A DNA stretch of 64,000 nucleotides from contig JAGWNK010000007.1 in the NCBI GenBank assembly GCA_028871345.1, positions 1 to 64,000 on the forward strand. Direction: 5' to 3'. This stretch comes from Alphaproteobacteria bacterium (GTDB taxonomy: Bacteria > Pseudomonadota > Alphaproteobacteria > Micropepsales > Micropepsaceae). Positions 1 to 8,196 of the stretch are shown one piece after another (within the stretch, counting starts at the first letter, position 1; each line of letters begins with the position of its first letter). The notes beneath the pieces are model-generated. The model was not told where the DNA came from, did no database searches, and saw only the letters and a program-made list of their open reading frames with translations. A program made the translations under genes and the position numbers.

Positions 1-334
1 CCCCGAACAGGGCCAGGAGGCCCGGCGTCACTCTGCGCCGCTGCGGCCGCATCCAGGAGCGCAGATGCGCCCGCGCCTGCTTGAGGGGGCCGACGGCGGC
101 GGCGATGTCGGTCAACAGCGTCGCCTGCACCGAACGGTGGCCGAAATCCTCCCGCAGCGCCTCGGCGATGTCGTCCTGCCGGCGCACCAGCAGATCGATG
201 GCGCGACTGATCCGGTCGATGCGCAGCTCGGCGCTTGGCGCCCCCACCGCGACGACGGCCGCGCGCTGTCGCTCCAGCACCTGGCGCATCCTGTCCTGTT
301 CAGCACCCATCGGCAGTACTTCGGCCGTGCTCAT
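1..334 (-). CDS. Coniferyl aldehyde dehydrogenase-like protein, N-terminal part (runs off left edge)
   Basis: Only the first 111 codons are present; the gene continues beyond base 1. Starting at the ATG at 334, the product contains a stretch reading ELRIDRISRAIDLL, then DIAEALREDFGHRS, then a segment ending in RSWMRP. This is the typical N-terminal helical region of the coniferyl aldehyde dehydrogenase branch of the ALDH superfamily, which oxidises coniferyl or other bulky aldehydes to acids with NAD(P). The catalytic Cys and Glu lie outside the window, so activity cannot be judged. The frame is open throughout and diverges from the diguanylate cyclase gene across a 131-base gap. The substrate is inferred from subfamily resemblance only. 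Confidence 0.7.
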   Translation of the reverse strand, partial: MSTAEVLPMGAEQDRMRQVLERQRAAVVAVGAPSAELRIDRISRAIDLLVRRQDDIAEALREDFGHRSVQATLLTDIAAAVGPLKQARAHLRSWMRPQRRRVTPGLLALFG

Positions 335-465
335 GGTGTCGCCTCCGTCGGGGCGGATCGTAAACGCGCTGTGTGCAACTCAGCAATGCGCCTTAACCGT
401 TTCTTACCGCCCGCGGCCCGATGATGCCGTCCTGACAGCTACCGCGGCCGACGCTGCGGCAGGAA

Positions 466-1527
466 ATGGGGGCGTGCGTGCCAAATCAGGATCGTGAGCA
501 GGCTCTGGCCAAGGCGGCGTTCGCTTTGATGAGCGACTGCAACGTTCCGCCGACGCCCGACAATTTCGAGCTGTTCTACATCTATGCCGCCGGCCAGAAC
601 GCCGCGCTCACCAAGGCGATGGGCGAGATCGTCAGCGTCCGCGGCGGCTTCACGCCGATCGTGCTCGACGACCTGCGCGGCCGCTGCCTGCTGCGCGAGC
701 GCCACGCCCGCGCCATGGAGGACGTCGGTTCCGGCATCACCGAGATGTTGGACGAGGTCCTGCACAAGTTGGAATCCGCTGGCAAGGACGCCGGCGAATA
801 CGGCCGCGCCCTGTCGGCCGCCAGCGGCGAGCTCGGCGGCGATCATTCGCCCCAGGCCATGCGCCGGCTGGTCGACCGCCTGATCGGCGAAACCCGCTCG
901 ATGGAGAAGCGCACCAAGGCCCTCGAGACCGAGCTGCAGCAGTCCTCGCAGCAGGTCAACGAGCTCAAGACGCAGCTCGAGGACGTGCGCAAGGAAAGCC
1001 GGCTCGATCCCCTGACGGGCATCGCCAACCGCAAGGCATTCGACACCGAACTCTCCGCGGCCATCGCCGACGCCAAGGAGTCTGGCACGCCCGTGTCGCT
1101 CCTGATGTGCGACATCGACCATTTCAAGCGCTTCAACGACACCTGGGGTCATCAGACCGGCGATCAGGTCCTGCGTCTCGTCGCCAATTGCCTGTCGGAG
1201 AACGTCAAGGGCCGCGACACCGCCGCGCGCTATGGCGGCGAGGAATTCGCGGTAATCCTGCGCCAGACCACGCTGCGCGACGCGGTGGGCCTGGCCGACC
1301 AGATCCGCAAGACGGTGCAGGCCAAGAAGCTGGTGAAGAAGTCCACCGGCGACATCCTGGGCAAGATCACGGTGTCGATCGGCGCCGCCCAGTTCGCCGC
1401 AGGCGACGGCGGCGAACTGCTGGTGAAGCGCGCCGACATGTGCCTCTATCACGCCAAGAACGCCGGCCGGAACCGCGTGGTGGGCGAGAACGAGCTTTCC
1501 GCTCCGGCAAATATCGACGCCGCTTGA
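466..1527 (+). CDS. GGDEF diguanylate cyclase
   Basis: Probable soluble diguanylate cyclase making c-di-GMP from two GTP. Residues about 1-140 form an uncharacterised alpha-helical input region with no evident signal peptide or membrane segment. Residues about 145-178 are a likely coiled coil (many E, K, Q) leading into the conserved DPLTGIANR start of the GGDEF domain at 181. The active site reads GGEEF at 257-261 and the metal ligand is in CDIDHF (Asp216). The inhibitory I-site position (normally RxxD just before the active loop) reads KGRD at 248-251, so the key Arg is Lys and product inhibition may be weak. The ATG at 466 follows an aggaa; a GTG at 478 is an alternative start. Confidence 0.9.
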   Translation: MGACVPNQDREQALAKAAFALMSDCNVPPTPDNFELFYIYAAGQNAALTKAMGEIVSVRGGFTPIVLDDLRGRCLLRERHARAMEDVGSGITEMLDEVLHKLESAGKDAGEYGRALSAASGELGGDHSPQAMRRLVDRLIGETRSMEKRTKALETELQQSSQQVNELKTQLEDVRKESRLDPLTGIANRKAFDTELSAAIADAKESGTPVSLLMCDIDHFKRFNDTWGHQTGDQVLRLVANCLSENVKGRDTAARYGGEEFAVILRQTTLRDAVGLADQIRKTVQAKKLVKKSTGDILGKITVSIGAAQFAAGDGGELLVKRADMCLYHAKNAGRNRVVGENELSAPANIDAA

Positions 1528-1584
1528 GGCTTCCCAATCCGCGCGAACGCGGCCATGCTCGCCGGGCACTGAACCGGGGCCAGC

Positions 1585-2379
1585 ATGCGCACCGAATTCG
1601 AGCGTGTCGTCGTCACCGCGCATGATGGCGTGGCGGTGCTGTCGCTCAACCATCCCGAAGTCGTCAACGCGATCTCCGCCCCCATGATCGACGGCGCCAT
1701 GCGCGCGCTCGACATGATCGCGGCGGCGGGCTTCCGCGCCATGATCTTCACCGGAGAGGGCCGCGGCTTCAGCTCCGGTGCCAACCTCGCCGACCGCCCT
1801 CACGACGTCGGCGACATTCCTGCCGGCATCGGGCGCACTTTGGACAAGCTCTATCACCCGCTTCTGCGCAAGCTGCGCGACCTGCCCATGCCGATCGTCA
1901 CCGCGGTAAACGGTCCCGCCGTCGGCGTCGGCATGAGCTTCGCGCTGATGGGCGACATCGTGCTGGCGGCGCGCTCCGCCTATTTCCTGCACAGCTTCAC
2001 GCGCATCGGTCTGGTGCCCGACGGCGGCTCGACCTGGCTCTTGCCGCGGCTGATCGGGCTGGCGCGGGCCCGCGAGCTGTCGTTCCTCTCAGAGCGGCTG
2101 TCCGCCGAGAAGGCGCTGGCCTGGGGCCTGATCAACGGGGTGTGCGAAGACGCCGAGCTGATGGGCGAAGCGCTGAAGACGGCGCGCAAGCTAGCCGAGG
2201 GCCCCAGCACGGCGCTGAAGGCGCTGCGCCGGCTCTACTGGGAAAGTCCCCACAACACCTACGAACAGCAGCTCGATCTGGAGCGCGCCTGCCAGCAGAG
2301 CGCCGCCGGCACATCGGATTTCGTGGAAGGCGTCACCGCCTTTCTCCAGAAGCGGCCCCCGCGCTTTACCGGGCAATAA
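1585..2379 (+). CDS. Enoyl-CoA hydratase/isomerase family protein (crotonase; PaaG-like)
   Basis: Crotonase-fold protein of 264 residues, the usual family length. It has the N-terminal NHPEVVNA region, a CoA/oxyanion loop FSSGANLAD, the second oxyanion segment GPAVGVGMSFALMGD, and RIGLVPDGGSTWLLPRL. The VPDGG sequence, with Asp where hydratases often carry the second catalytic Glu, resembles the PaaG/isomerase branch rather than classical enoyl-CoA hydratase. It should act on an acyl-CoA in fatty-acid or aromatic-acid degradation, but the substrate cannot be set from sequence. It lies 57 bases after the diguanylate cyclase on the same strand, with no sign of a functional link. Confidence 0.85.
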   Translation: MRTEFERVVVTAHDGVAVLSLNHPEVVNAISAPMIDGAMRALDMIAAAGFRAMIFTGEGRGFSSGANLADRPHDVGDIPAGIGRTLDKLYHPLLRKLRDLPMPIVTAVNGPAVGVGMSFALMGDIVLAARSAYFLHSFTRIGLVPDGGSTWLLPRLIGLARARELSFLSERLSAEKALAWGLINGVCEDAELMGEALKTARKLAEGPSTALKALRRLYWESPHNTYEQQLDLERACQQSAAGTSDFVEGVTAFLQKRPPRFTGQ

Positions 2380-2462
2380 AGCGATAATCGCGGTACTGTG
2401 AATTGTAGTTGCCGGTGCCCTGCTGAAAGAGTCCCGGCGCATGCTTTTCGCGGGGATTTCCG

Positions 2463-4505
2463 ATGCGTCGCACCTTGTCGCTCCTGGCCGTACTGATGCT
2501 GGCAGGCTCCGCCGCCGGCGGGGCGTCCGCGCCGCAATTCGGGACCTGGGGCTTCGACGTGGGCGGCATGGACCGCGCCGTCAAGCCCGGCGACGACTTC
2601 AACGAATTCGCCAATGGCGGCTGGATCCGCCGCGCGGTGATCCCGGCGGACCGTTCCGGCGTCGGCGCCTTCGAGGATTTGCGGGTCCTGAGCGAGACAC
2701 GGCTCAAGGACATCATGACGGGGCTTGAGGCGCGGCCGCGCGACACGCTGTCGGTCGAGGAGCGCAAGCTTGTCGATCTCTACCAGGCCTTCGACGACAC
2801 CAAGCAGATCGAGGAACGGGGCCTGGCGCCGGTCAAGCAGGACCTCGCGCTGCTGTCCGGCGTGAAGACGCCTGAGGACGTGGCGCGCGCCATGGCCTCG
2901 CACCGCCTGGGCACCCAGAGCGTGTTCGGCATCCGCATCGGCGTCGATTCGCGCAATTCCAACGCCTATTCCGTGGACCTGACGCAATCGGGCATCGGCA
3001 TGCCCGACCGCACCTTCTACCTCAACACCGACGCGGATGCGGTGAAAACCCGCGACGCCTACCGCAAATTCCTCACCGACATGATGGGCCTGGCGGGCAT
3101 GGATCATGCCGCTGAGCGCGCCGCTGCCGTGTTCGACCTCGAAACCAGGATGGCCCGGGTGGAATGGGACAGGGCCGACCGCCGCGACCGCGACAAGGTC
3201 TACAATCCGATGACACTTGCCGAGCTGAAGGTGTTCGCGCCGGGCTTTCCCTGGGAGGCGTTCCTGGCCGAAGCAGGCATTCCCCTCAAGGCGCCCTACG
3301 GCGACCGCAAGCTCATCGTCCACGAGAAATCCGCCTTCCCGGCGCTGGCCCAGATCTTCGCGCAAACGCCGATCGCGGTGTGGCGCGACTACCTGACCGT
3401 CCATTACCTGCACACCTATGCCGGCGAGCTCCCCAAGAAGTTCGACGACACGAATTTCGCCTTCTATGGAACGGTCCTGGGCGGCAATCCCGAACAGCTC
3501 GACCGCGCCACGCGGGGCGTGCGCCTGCTCGACGGCGAGATCGGCGAGGCGCTGGGCAAGATCTACGTCGCGAAATACTTCCCGCCGCAGGCCAAGGCCA
3601 AGGCCGAGGCGCTGGTTCGCAATCTGCTGCAGGTCTACGAGAGCGAGATCGCCACCCTGTCCTGGATGAGCGACGCCACCAAGAAGAAGGCGCTGGAGAA
3701 GATCCGCGCCTTCCGCGTCGAGGTCGGCTATCCCGACCACTGGCGCGACTACTCGGCCTACACCGTGACGCGCGACGACCTCGTCGGCGATGTGCAGCGC
3801 GGTGAAGTCTTCGAATGGAACCGCGAGCTGAAGCGGCTCGACGATCCCGTCGACAAGACCGAGTGGTACATGACGCCGCAGACGGTGAACGCCTACAACA
3901 GTCCGTCCTTCGTCAAGATCGTCTTCCCCGCCGCCATTTTGCAGCCGCCGTTCTTCGATCCCAACGCCGACGATGCCGTGAATTATGGCGGCATCGGCGC
4001 CGTGATCGGCCACGAGATCAGCCACGGCTTCGACGACCAGGGCTCGAAATACACCGCCGCCGGCAACCTGGAGAACTGGTGGACGCCGCAGGACCGCGAG
4101 AAGTTCAACGAGCGCACCACCATGCTGGTGAAGCAGTACGACGCCTTCGAAGTGCTGCCTGGACTGCATGTCATCGGCAAGAACACGCTGGGCGAGAACA
4201 TCGCCGACGTCTCAGGGCTTTCCGTCGCGCTCAAGGCGTACCATCTGTCGCTCGGCGGCAAGCCGGCGCCGGTCATCGGCAGTTTTTCGGGCGACCAGCG
4301 CTTCTTCCTCGGCTTTGCCCAGATCTGGCGCTCCAAGACGCGCGAAAGCTCTCTGCGCACGCGGACCCTGTCCAATGAGCACACGGTGGACGCCTTCCGC
4401 GCCATCGGCGCCACACGCAATACCGATGCGTGGTACGCGGCGTTCGGCGTCAAGCCGGGCGACAAGTATTACCTGCCGCCCGACCAGCGCGTTCGGATCT
4501 GGTGA
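2463..4505 (+). CDS. M13 family zinc metallopeptidase (neprilysin/PepO-like), exported
   Basis: A 680-residue M13 endopeptidase, full length for the family. An N-terminal hydrophobic signal (about residues 1-24) indicates export to the periplasm. The zinc site is HEISH at 517-521, with the third ligand Glu578 in GENIADVSG, both canonical for M13. The NAYNSPSF substrate-binding segment and the C-terminal DAWYAAFGVKPGDKYYLPP, ending in RVRIW, are also typical. These enzymes cleave small peptides. The ATG follows a ggggattt ribosome-binding region. The stop abuts the stop of the convergent downstream gene with no intervening base. Confidence 0.93.
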   Translation: MRRTLSLLAVLMLAGSAAGGASAPQFGTWGFDVGGMDRAVKPGDDFNEFANGGWIRRAVIPADRSGVGAFEDLRVLSETRLKDIMTGLEARPRDTLSVEERKLVDLYQAFDDTKQIEERGLAPVKQDLALLSGVKTPEDVARAMASHRLGTQSVFGIRIGVDSRNSNAYSVDLTQSGIGMPDRTFYLNTDADAVKTRDAYRKFLTDMMGLAGMDHAAERAAAVFDLETRMARVEWDRADRRDRDKVYNPMTLAELKVFAPGFPWEAFLAEAGIPLKAPYGDRKLIVHEKSAFPALAQIFAQTPIAVWRDYLTVHYLHTYAGELPKKFDDTNFAFYGTVLGGNPEQLDRATRGVRLLDGEIGEALGKIYVAKYFPPQAKAKAEALVRNLLQVYESEIATLSWMSDATKKKALEKIRAFRVEVGYPDHWRDYSAYTVTRDDLVGDVQRGEVFEWNRELKRLDDPVDKTEWYMTPQTVNAYNSPSFVKIVFPAAILQPPFFDPNADDAVNYGGIGAVIGHEISHGFDDQGSKYTAAGNLENWWTPQDREKFNERTTMLVKQYDAFEVLPGLHVIGKNTLGENIADVSGLSVALKAYHLSLGGKPAPVIGSFSGDQRFFLGFAQIWRSKTRESSLRTRTLSNEHTVDAFRAIGATRNTDAWYAAFGVKPGDKYYLPPDQRVRIW

Positions 4506-5015
4506 TCAGTTGAAGCTCGGCCCGTCGGCGCAGCTGATGCCGTCGATGCGCCAGCCGCGCGGCGTCTGAAGAAGCGTATAGGTGGCGGCTCTCTTGCCGT
4601 CCTGCGGCCAGGCATATTCGATGACGACGCGCGATCCGAGATCGAGAACGGTGTGGTAAAGGTAGGTTTGCGAAACGTCCTGGCTGCAGGTCAACGGCAG
4701 GAAGTCCAGCCCGCACTCTTCGCCTTTGCGATATTTGCCGCCGCAGTCGCGCCGCACCCATTCCATCTCCGTCTTGCGGATGGCCGCGATCAACGCGGGC
4801 GTGAGCATGGTGCCGTAGTCGCGCGTCTGCCGGCTTCCGGGGCGATGGACAATGTTGTTGAGCTCGTTGTCGTCGGCGTCCGCCGCATGAAGCATGCGGT
4901 CGAGCTCCTTTTCCGTTTGGCTGGCGGGCGGGTGAAAGGACCCGGCGGCACTGGCCGGAACCGCGATGGCGTATGACGCTGCGAGGGCCGCCACCGTGCC
5001 CATTATCTTGATCAT
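4506..5015 (-). CDS. Hypothetical exported protein
   Basis: A 169-residue protein with a clear signal peptide (Met-Ile-Lys start, hydrophobic core, probable cleavage after a PASAAG segment near residue 24). The mature part has four cysteines that could form disulfides (RRDCGGK, EECGL, LTCSQ, ISCADG) and ends in a beta-rich stretch (RVVIEYAW, ATYTLLQTPRGWRIDGIS) resembling secreted DUF3828-type or NTF2-like folds. I do not recognise a specific family. It converges with the M13 peptidase and diverges from the SUMF1-like gene across 65 bases. Confidence 0.65.
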   Translation of the reverse strand: MIKIMGTVAALAASYAIAVPASAAGSFHPPASQTEKELDRMLHAADADDNELNNIVHRPGSRQTRDYGTMLTPALIAAIRKTEMEWVRRDCGGKYRKGEECGLDFLPLTCSQDVSQTYLYHTVLDLGSRVVIEYAWPQDGKRAATYTLLQTPRGWRIDGISCADGPSFN

Positions 5016-5080
5016 CGTCGCGCTCCCAATGGCCCCCGCGCGGATTGCCGCGCGGCCCGGCCTTGCCTACGATACATGGC

Positions 5081-5983
5081 ATGCCGCGGCTTGACAGGGT
5101 CCTGTTCGCAATTCTTCTTGCCGTGGGGCTCGCGACCGGGGCCAGCGGCGAAGACCAGTCCTCGCGCACCTTCAAGGAATGCCCCGACTGCCCCGAGATG
5201 GTCGGCATCCCGGCCGGCAAGTTCGTCATGGGCAGCCCCGCTTCCGAGCCCGGCCGCTTCGACAGCGAAGGCCCCCAGCACATCGTCACCGTCAAGGCCT
5301 TCGCACTGGGCAAATACGACGTGACCAGCGAGGAGTTCCTCAACTTCCTCAAGGCGACGGGTTACCAGCCCAAGCCCTGCAACGCGCTTCTGAACATGCG
5401 GTGGAGATCGCCGGGTAACGGCTTCGCCTATCCGCCCTACGACGAGGAGCCGCGCCGCTGGCCGGCCTCCTGCCTCGATTGGAGGGACGCCGAGAGCTAT
5501 GTCGCCTGGCTGAACAGGATGGTGCACGCCGCGCGGAACCTGCATCCCGGACCCGGTCCGTACCGGCTGCCGAGCGAAGCCGAATGGGAATACGCCGCGC
5601 GCGCCGGCACCACCACGGCTCGCTGGTGGGGCCAGGACATCGGCACCAACAACGCCAACTGCAACGGCTGCGGCAGCCGCTGGGACGATCGCACCCTGGC
5701 CGAGGTCGACAGCTTCCGTCCCAATCCTTTCGGGCTCTACGGCATGCTGGGCAATGTCTGGCAGTGGACCGCCGATTGCTGGCACAACAGTTATGTCGGA
5801 GCGCCGTCGGGCGCCAGGCCGTGGAGCGCGGCGCCGTGCCAGAAGCACGTGCTGCGCGGCGGCTCGTGGGACAACGTGCCGGTCTTCATCCGCTCCGCGG
5901 CGCGCAGCGGGGGCGCCCCCAGCGGCGGCGAATACGACTATTCCAGCCTCGCCGGCTTCCGCGTCGCCCGCGACCTGCCGTAG
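5081..5983 (+). CDS. Exported SUMF1/FGE-sulfatase-domain protein lacking the FGE cysteines
   Basis: Formylglycine-generating-enzyme-like fold of about 300 residues. I start at the ATG at 5081 because it gives a clean signal peptide (MPRLDRVLFAILLAVGLATG). Family motifs are MVGIPAGKFVMGS, the YDVTSEEF segment, YRLPSEAEWEYAARAG, FGLYGMLGNVWQWTADCW and HVLRGGSWDN, then SLAGFRVAR at the C-terminus. True aerobic FGE needs two cysteines just after RGGSW; here that stretch is DNVPVFIRSAARS with no Cys, so sulfatase activation is unlikely. Other cysteines (a CPDC pair after the signal, CNGCG mid-protein) may form disulfides. The role is unknown. Confidence 0.8.
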   Translation: MPRLDRVLFAILLAVGLATGASGEDQSSRTFKECPDCPEMVGIPAGKFVMGSPASEPGRFDSEGPQHIVTVKAFALGKYDVTSEEFLNFLKATGYQPKPCNALLNMRWRSPGNGFAYPPYDEEPRRWPASCLDWRDAESYVAWLNRMVHAARNLHPGPGPYRLPSEAEWEYAARAGTTTARWWGQDIGTNNANCNGCGSRWDDRTLAEVDSFRPNPFGLYGMLGNVWQWTADCWHNSYVGAPSGARPWSAAPCQKHVLRGGSWDNVPVFIRSAARSGGAPSGGEYDYSSLAGFRVARDLP

Positions 5984-6000
5984 CGCGTTTTCCGTCCCGG

Positions 6001-6068
6001 TTTGCGGGGGAGGTGTCGAAAGCGGCCTCAGGCCCCTTGAGACGACGGTAGCGTCGCTCCACCGCAAA
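6001..6068. repeat. Palindromic element with two internal hairpins
   Basis: The ends form a 12-base inverted repeat with one mismatch (TTTGCGGGGGAG at 6001-6012; CTCCACCGCAAA at 6057-6068). Inside lie GGCC-TCA-GGCC (6024-6034) and CGACG-GTAG-CGTCG (6043-6056), so the whole can fold as a three-way junction. It sits in a 276-base non-coding gap just after the SUMF1-like gene. It could be a REP/MITE-like repeat, a small structured RNA or a transcript end. No second copy was noticed in the window. Confidence 0.4.
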
Positions 6069-6259
6069 ATATTCTCCGCCCCCTCCTGCGACCGCGTCCT
6101 ACTGTTCGTCCAAGGAACGCGGCAAATTCCGTGCCCACCAACCAAAGTGATATTTTGTCGCACCTCTTGAAGCGGTACGCTGCGATGAGCATTTCCGCTA
6201 CATCACCACAATTGCATCGGAAGCGGTGAACGCCTCACCCTCGGGTGGGCCTCGCCGCG

Positions 6260-7009
6260 TCACCGCATCGTGTCGCGCGGGTTGAGGTCGAGCGTCAGGT
6301 GCATGACTTTGGGGTAATCCCCCGGCGGCAGGGCGATCGGCGAGGACAGCAGCGCCGCGTTGCGCGCGCTGATCGCCACGTCGCGATAGACCACGTCACC
6401 CTTGGCGCGCGCCAAATCGACGATCTCGGCCGAGACGATCGTGCCGTCCTGCTTCATCACGATGCGCAGCGGGATGGCGAAGCTGCGTTTGCCGAGGCGG
6501 GCGAGATCGAGACTCCAGCGTCGCTCGATCTGCGCCCGCACGTAGTCGCGGATGCTGTAGGTGGCGCTGGCCCCGTTGCCGTCGCCGGCGGTCATGTTGG
6601 ATTCGCCGGCGCCGGTCAGCTTCAGCGCCGAGTCCGGCGTGCGCAGCCGCGCCAAAGCGCGCAGCTTGGCGTCGAGCGCATCCTCGAGCGCCGGCTGGCG
6701 CCCGGTCGGCGACACGGATTGCGGCGTCGGGCTCGCCTCGCGCTGCGGCGTGGAGGCCAGTTGCTGGGGCACCGGCGACTTCTGCGCCGCGGCCGGCGAC
6801 ACCGTTTCTTCGCCCAGGCGCACCAGGTCGATGGGAACGAATTTGGGCAGAGCCCCCGGGGGCTGGGTGGTGTGGTGGATGGCCATGAGGAGGATGATCA
6901 GAGCCGCCAGGCCGTGCAGCAGCAGCGACCCCGCCAATCCCGGGCTTTCCCGCACTGCGGTTTTCCACCGCTCGGGGGACGCCAGGACGCTGTGGAGTTC
7001 CAAACGCAT
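6260..7009 (-). CDS. TonB/TolA-like energy-transducer protein, inner-membrane anchored
   Basis: A 249-residue protein with the TonB/TolA plan. It has a short cytoplasmic N-terminus, one membrane helix (about residues 25-45, LAGSLLLHGLAALIILLMAI), a Pro/Gln/Ser-rich periplasmic linker (about 75-115) and a C-terminal domain (about 150-245) with DYVRAQIERRW and a FAIPLRIVMKQDGTIV beta segment, as in TonB/TolA C-termini. No exbBD, tolQR or receptor gene is nearby, so the partner is unknown. It follows the SUF operon on the same strand after 55 bases that contain a perfect inverted repeat. Confidence 0.7.
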   Translation of the reverse strand: MRLELHSVLASPERWKTAVRESPGLAGSLLLHGLAALIILLMAIHHTTQPPGALPKFVPIDLVRLGEETVSPAAAQKSPVPQQLASTPQREASPTPQSVSPTGRQPALEDALDAKLRALARLRTPDSALKLTGAGESNMTAGDGNGASATYSIRDYVRAQIERRWSLDLARLGKRSFAIPLRIVMKQDGTIVSAEIVDLARAKGDVVYRDVAISARNAALLSSPIALPPGDYPKVMHLTLDLNPRDTMR

Positions 7010-7028
7010 CGGGCCGGCACGCTGCGAT

Positions 7029-7058
7029 CCGCCGCCATGATAGCGCCATTGGCGGCGG
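7029..7058. other. Perfect 9-base inverted repeat between the SUF operon and the TonB-like gene
   Basis: CCGCCGCCA (7029-7037) and TGGCGGCGG (7050-7058) are perfect reverse complements around a 12-base loop. The repeat lies just past the stop of the last SUF-operon gene, where a transcript end could be. There is no following T run on either strand, so factor-independent termination is doubtful. Confidence 0.35.
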
Positions 7059-7064
7059 AAAGGA

Positions 7065-7439
7065 TCACGCCCGCTTGCGCGATTTCGCCAGTAACCCGCG
7101 CTTGCGCTGCACGGTCGGCGATTTCTCGGCCACGGCCAGGGCGCGCCGCACCCATTGCGCCAGTTCCTCAGGCTCGTCGTAGAGCCGTTCCGGGATCCGG
7201 TAATAGGAGAGCGAGACCCCCTGCCCCGTCTTCTTGCGGTAGGTGAAGGGTGCGCAGCCCTCGGCGAGGAATTCGTCGCGGTTGGTCGCGTCGGTCTTGA
7301 GGTAGATCAATTCGTCGATGACGATTCCGACCATGGCGTCGCCGACGAACAGACCCAGTCCGCCGAACATGCGCCGGGCGTGGATCGTGCCGAAATGTTC
7401 GAAGAGTTCCGGGCGATAGGGTTCCGCCGCGGGGCGCAT
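7065..7439 (-). CDS. TfoX/Sxy N-terminal domain protein
   Basis: A 124-residue single-domain protein of the TfoX N-terminal family. Diagnostic stretches are ARRMFGGLGLFVGDAMVGIVIDE, then LIYLKTDATNR, and YYRIPERLYDEPEELAQWVRRAL. The C-terminus is basic (RKRGLLAKSRKRA). I start at the ATG at 7439, two bases after the sufA stop, so it is almost certainly translated as the last gene of the SUF operon. TfoX/Sxy proteins regulate competence in gammaproteobacteria; the role of the short alphaproteobacterial members is unknown. A link to Fe-S or stress regulation is inferred only from position. Confidence 0.8.
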   Translation of the reverse strand: MRPAAEPYRPELFEHFGTIHARRMFGGLGLFVGDAMVGIVIDELIYLKTDATNRDEFLAEGCAPFTYRKKTGQGVSLSYYRIPERLYDEPEELAQWVRRALAVAEKSPTVQRKRGLLAKSRKRA

Positions 7440-7441
7440 CG

Positions 7442-7828
7442 TCAGTCGGCCTTGGCCGGCGTGATCGAGACCGATTCCCCGCAGCCGCATGCCGCGGTCT
7501 GGTTGGGGTTGTTGAACACGAAGCGGGCGCCGAGTTTCTCGCGCACGTAATCCATCTCGGTGCCGACGAGGAAGAGAATGGCCTTGGGGTCGATGAAGAC
7601 CTTCACGCCCTTGTCCTCGACCACTTCCTCGAAGGGCTTGGCGCTTTCGGCATAGTCCATGGTGTAGCTCATGCCGGCGCAGCCGCCGTTGGTCACGCCG
7701 ACGCGCACGCCCAGGTATTTGCCATCGGCGTTGGCGATGATCTCGCGCACGCGGGCGGCCGCGGCGTCCGACAGGTGGATCGCCTTGGGCCGCTCGCGCC
7801 GGGGCTTGGTTGTCGTCGGTTCGCTCAT
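7442..7828 (-). CDS. sufA: Fe-S cluster assembly/carrier protein SufA (A-type, HesB/IscA family)
   Basis: A-type Fe-S carrier of 128 residues that receives clusters from SufBCD and passes them to apo-enzymes. The three conserved cysteines are present: one in NGGCAGMSY and two in the C-terminal CGCGES. A basic N-terminal extension (TKPRRERPK) precedes the domain. The start codon overlaps the sufT stop by one base (TGATG), which indicates translational coupling. It could equally be called erpA or iscA; I use sufA because of the operon. Confidence 0.92.
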   Translation of the reverse strand: MSEPTTTKPRRERPKAIHLSDAAAARVREIIANADGKYLGVRVGVTNGGCAGMSYTMDYAESAKPFEEVVEDKGVKVFIDPKAILFLVGTEMDYVREKLGARFVFNNPNQTAACGCGESVSITPAKAD

Positions 7829-8196
7829 CAGTACATGTTCAGTTCGAGTTTGGCTTCTTCGCTCATGCGGTCCGGTGTCCAGGGCGGATCGAAGGTCATG
7901 GTGACCGTCACCTGGCCGATGCCTTCCACCGCTTCGAGCGCTTCCTTGACCATGTTGGGCATCTCGCCCGCCACCGGGCAGCCCGGCGCGGTCAGCGTCA
8001 TGTCCACCGAGACGTCCTTGTTGTCCGCAACGTCCACCTTGTAGATGAGGCCCAGCTCATAGATGTCCACCGGGATTTCCGGATCGTACACGGTCTTGAG
8101 CGCCGCCACGAGCTTGGCCGTGAAGGCCTCAAGCTCCGCCGGCGGGATCGCCGATGTTGCGCCGTTTTCGTCGACGTTCTGCATCTCCAGGCTCAT
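7828..8196 (-). CDS. sufT: SUF system Fe-S assembly protein SufT (DUF59/MIP18 family)
   Basis: A 122-residue DUF59 (MIP18) protein assisting Fe-S maturation. Key features are VYDPEIPVDIYELGLIY, the LTAPGCPVAGEMPN segment with the conserved Cys, and VTMTFDPPWTPDRMSEEAK near the end. I chose the ATG at 8196 because it makes an ATGA overlap with the sufU stop; an open extension upstream lies inside sufU. SufT helps load clusters during high demand in bacteria where it has been studied. Its position between sufU and sufA fits that role. Confidence 0.92.
   Translation of the reverse strand: MSLEMQNVDENGATSAIPPAELEAFTAKLVAALKTVYDPEIPVDIYELGLIYKVDVADNKDVSVDMTLTAPGCPVAGEMPNMVKEALEAVEGIGQVTVTMTFDPPWTPDRMSEEAKLELNMY

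Noticed and set aside
2259-4169. Long open frame (about 630 codons) on the minus strand
   Set aside because: Antisense to the M13 peptidase, with no recognisable domain.
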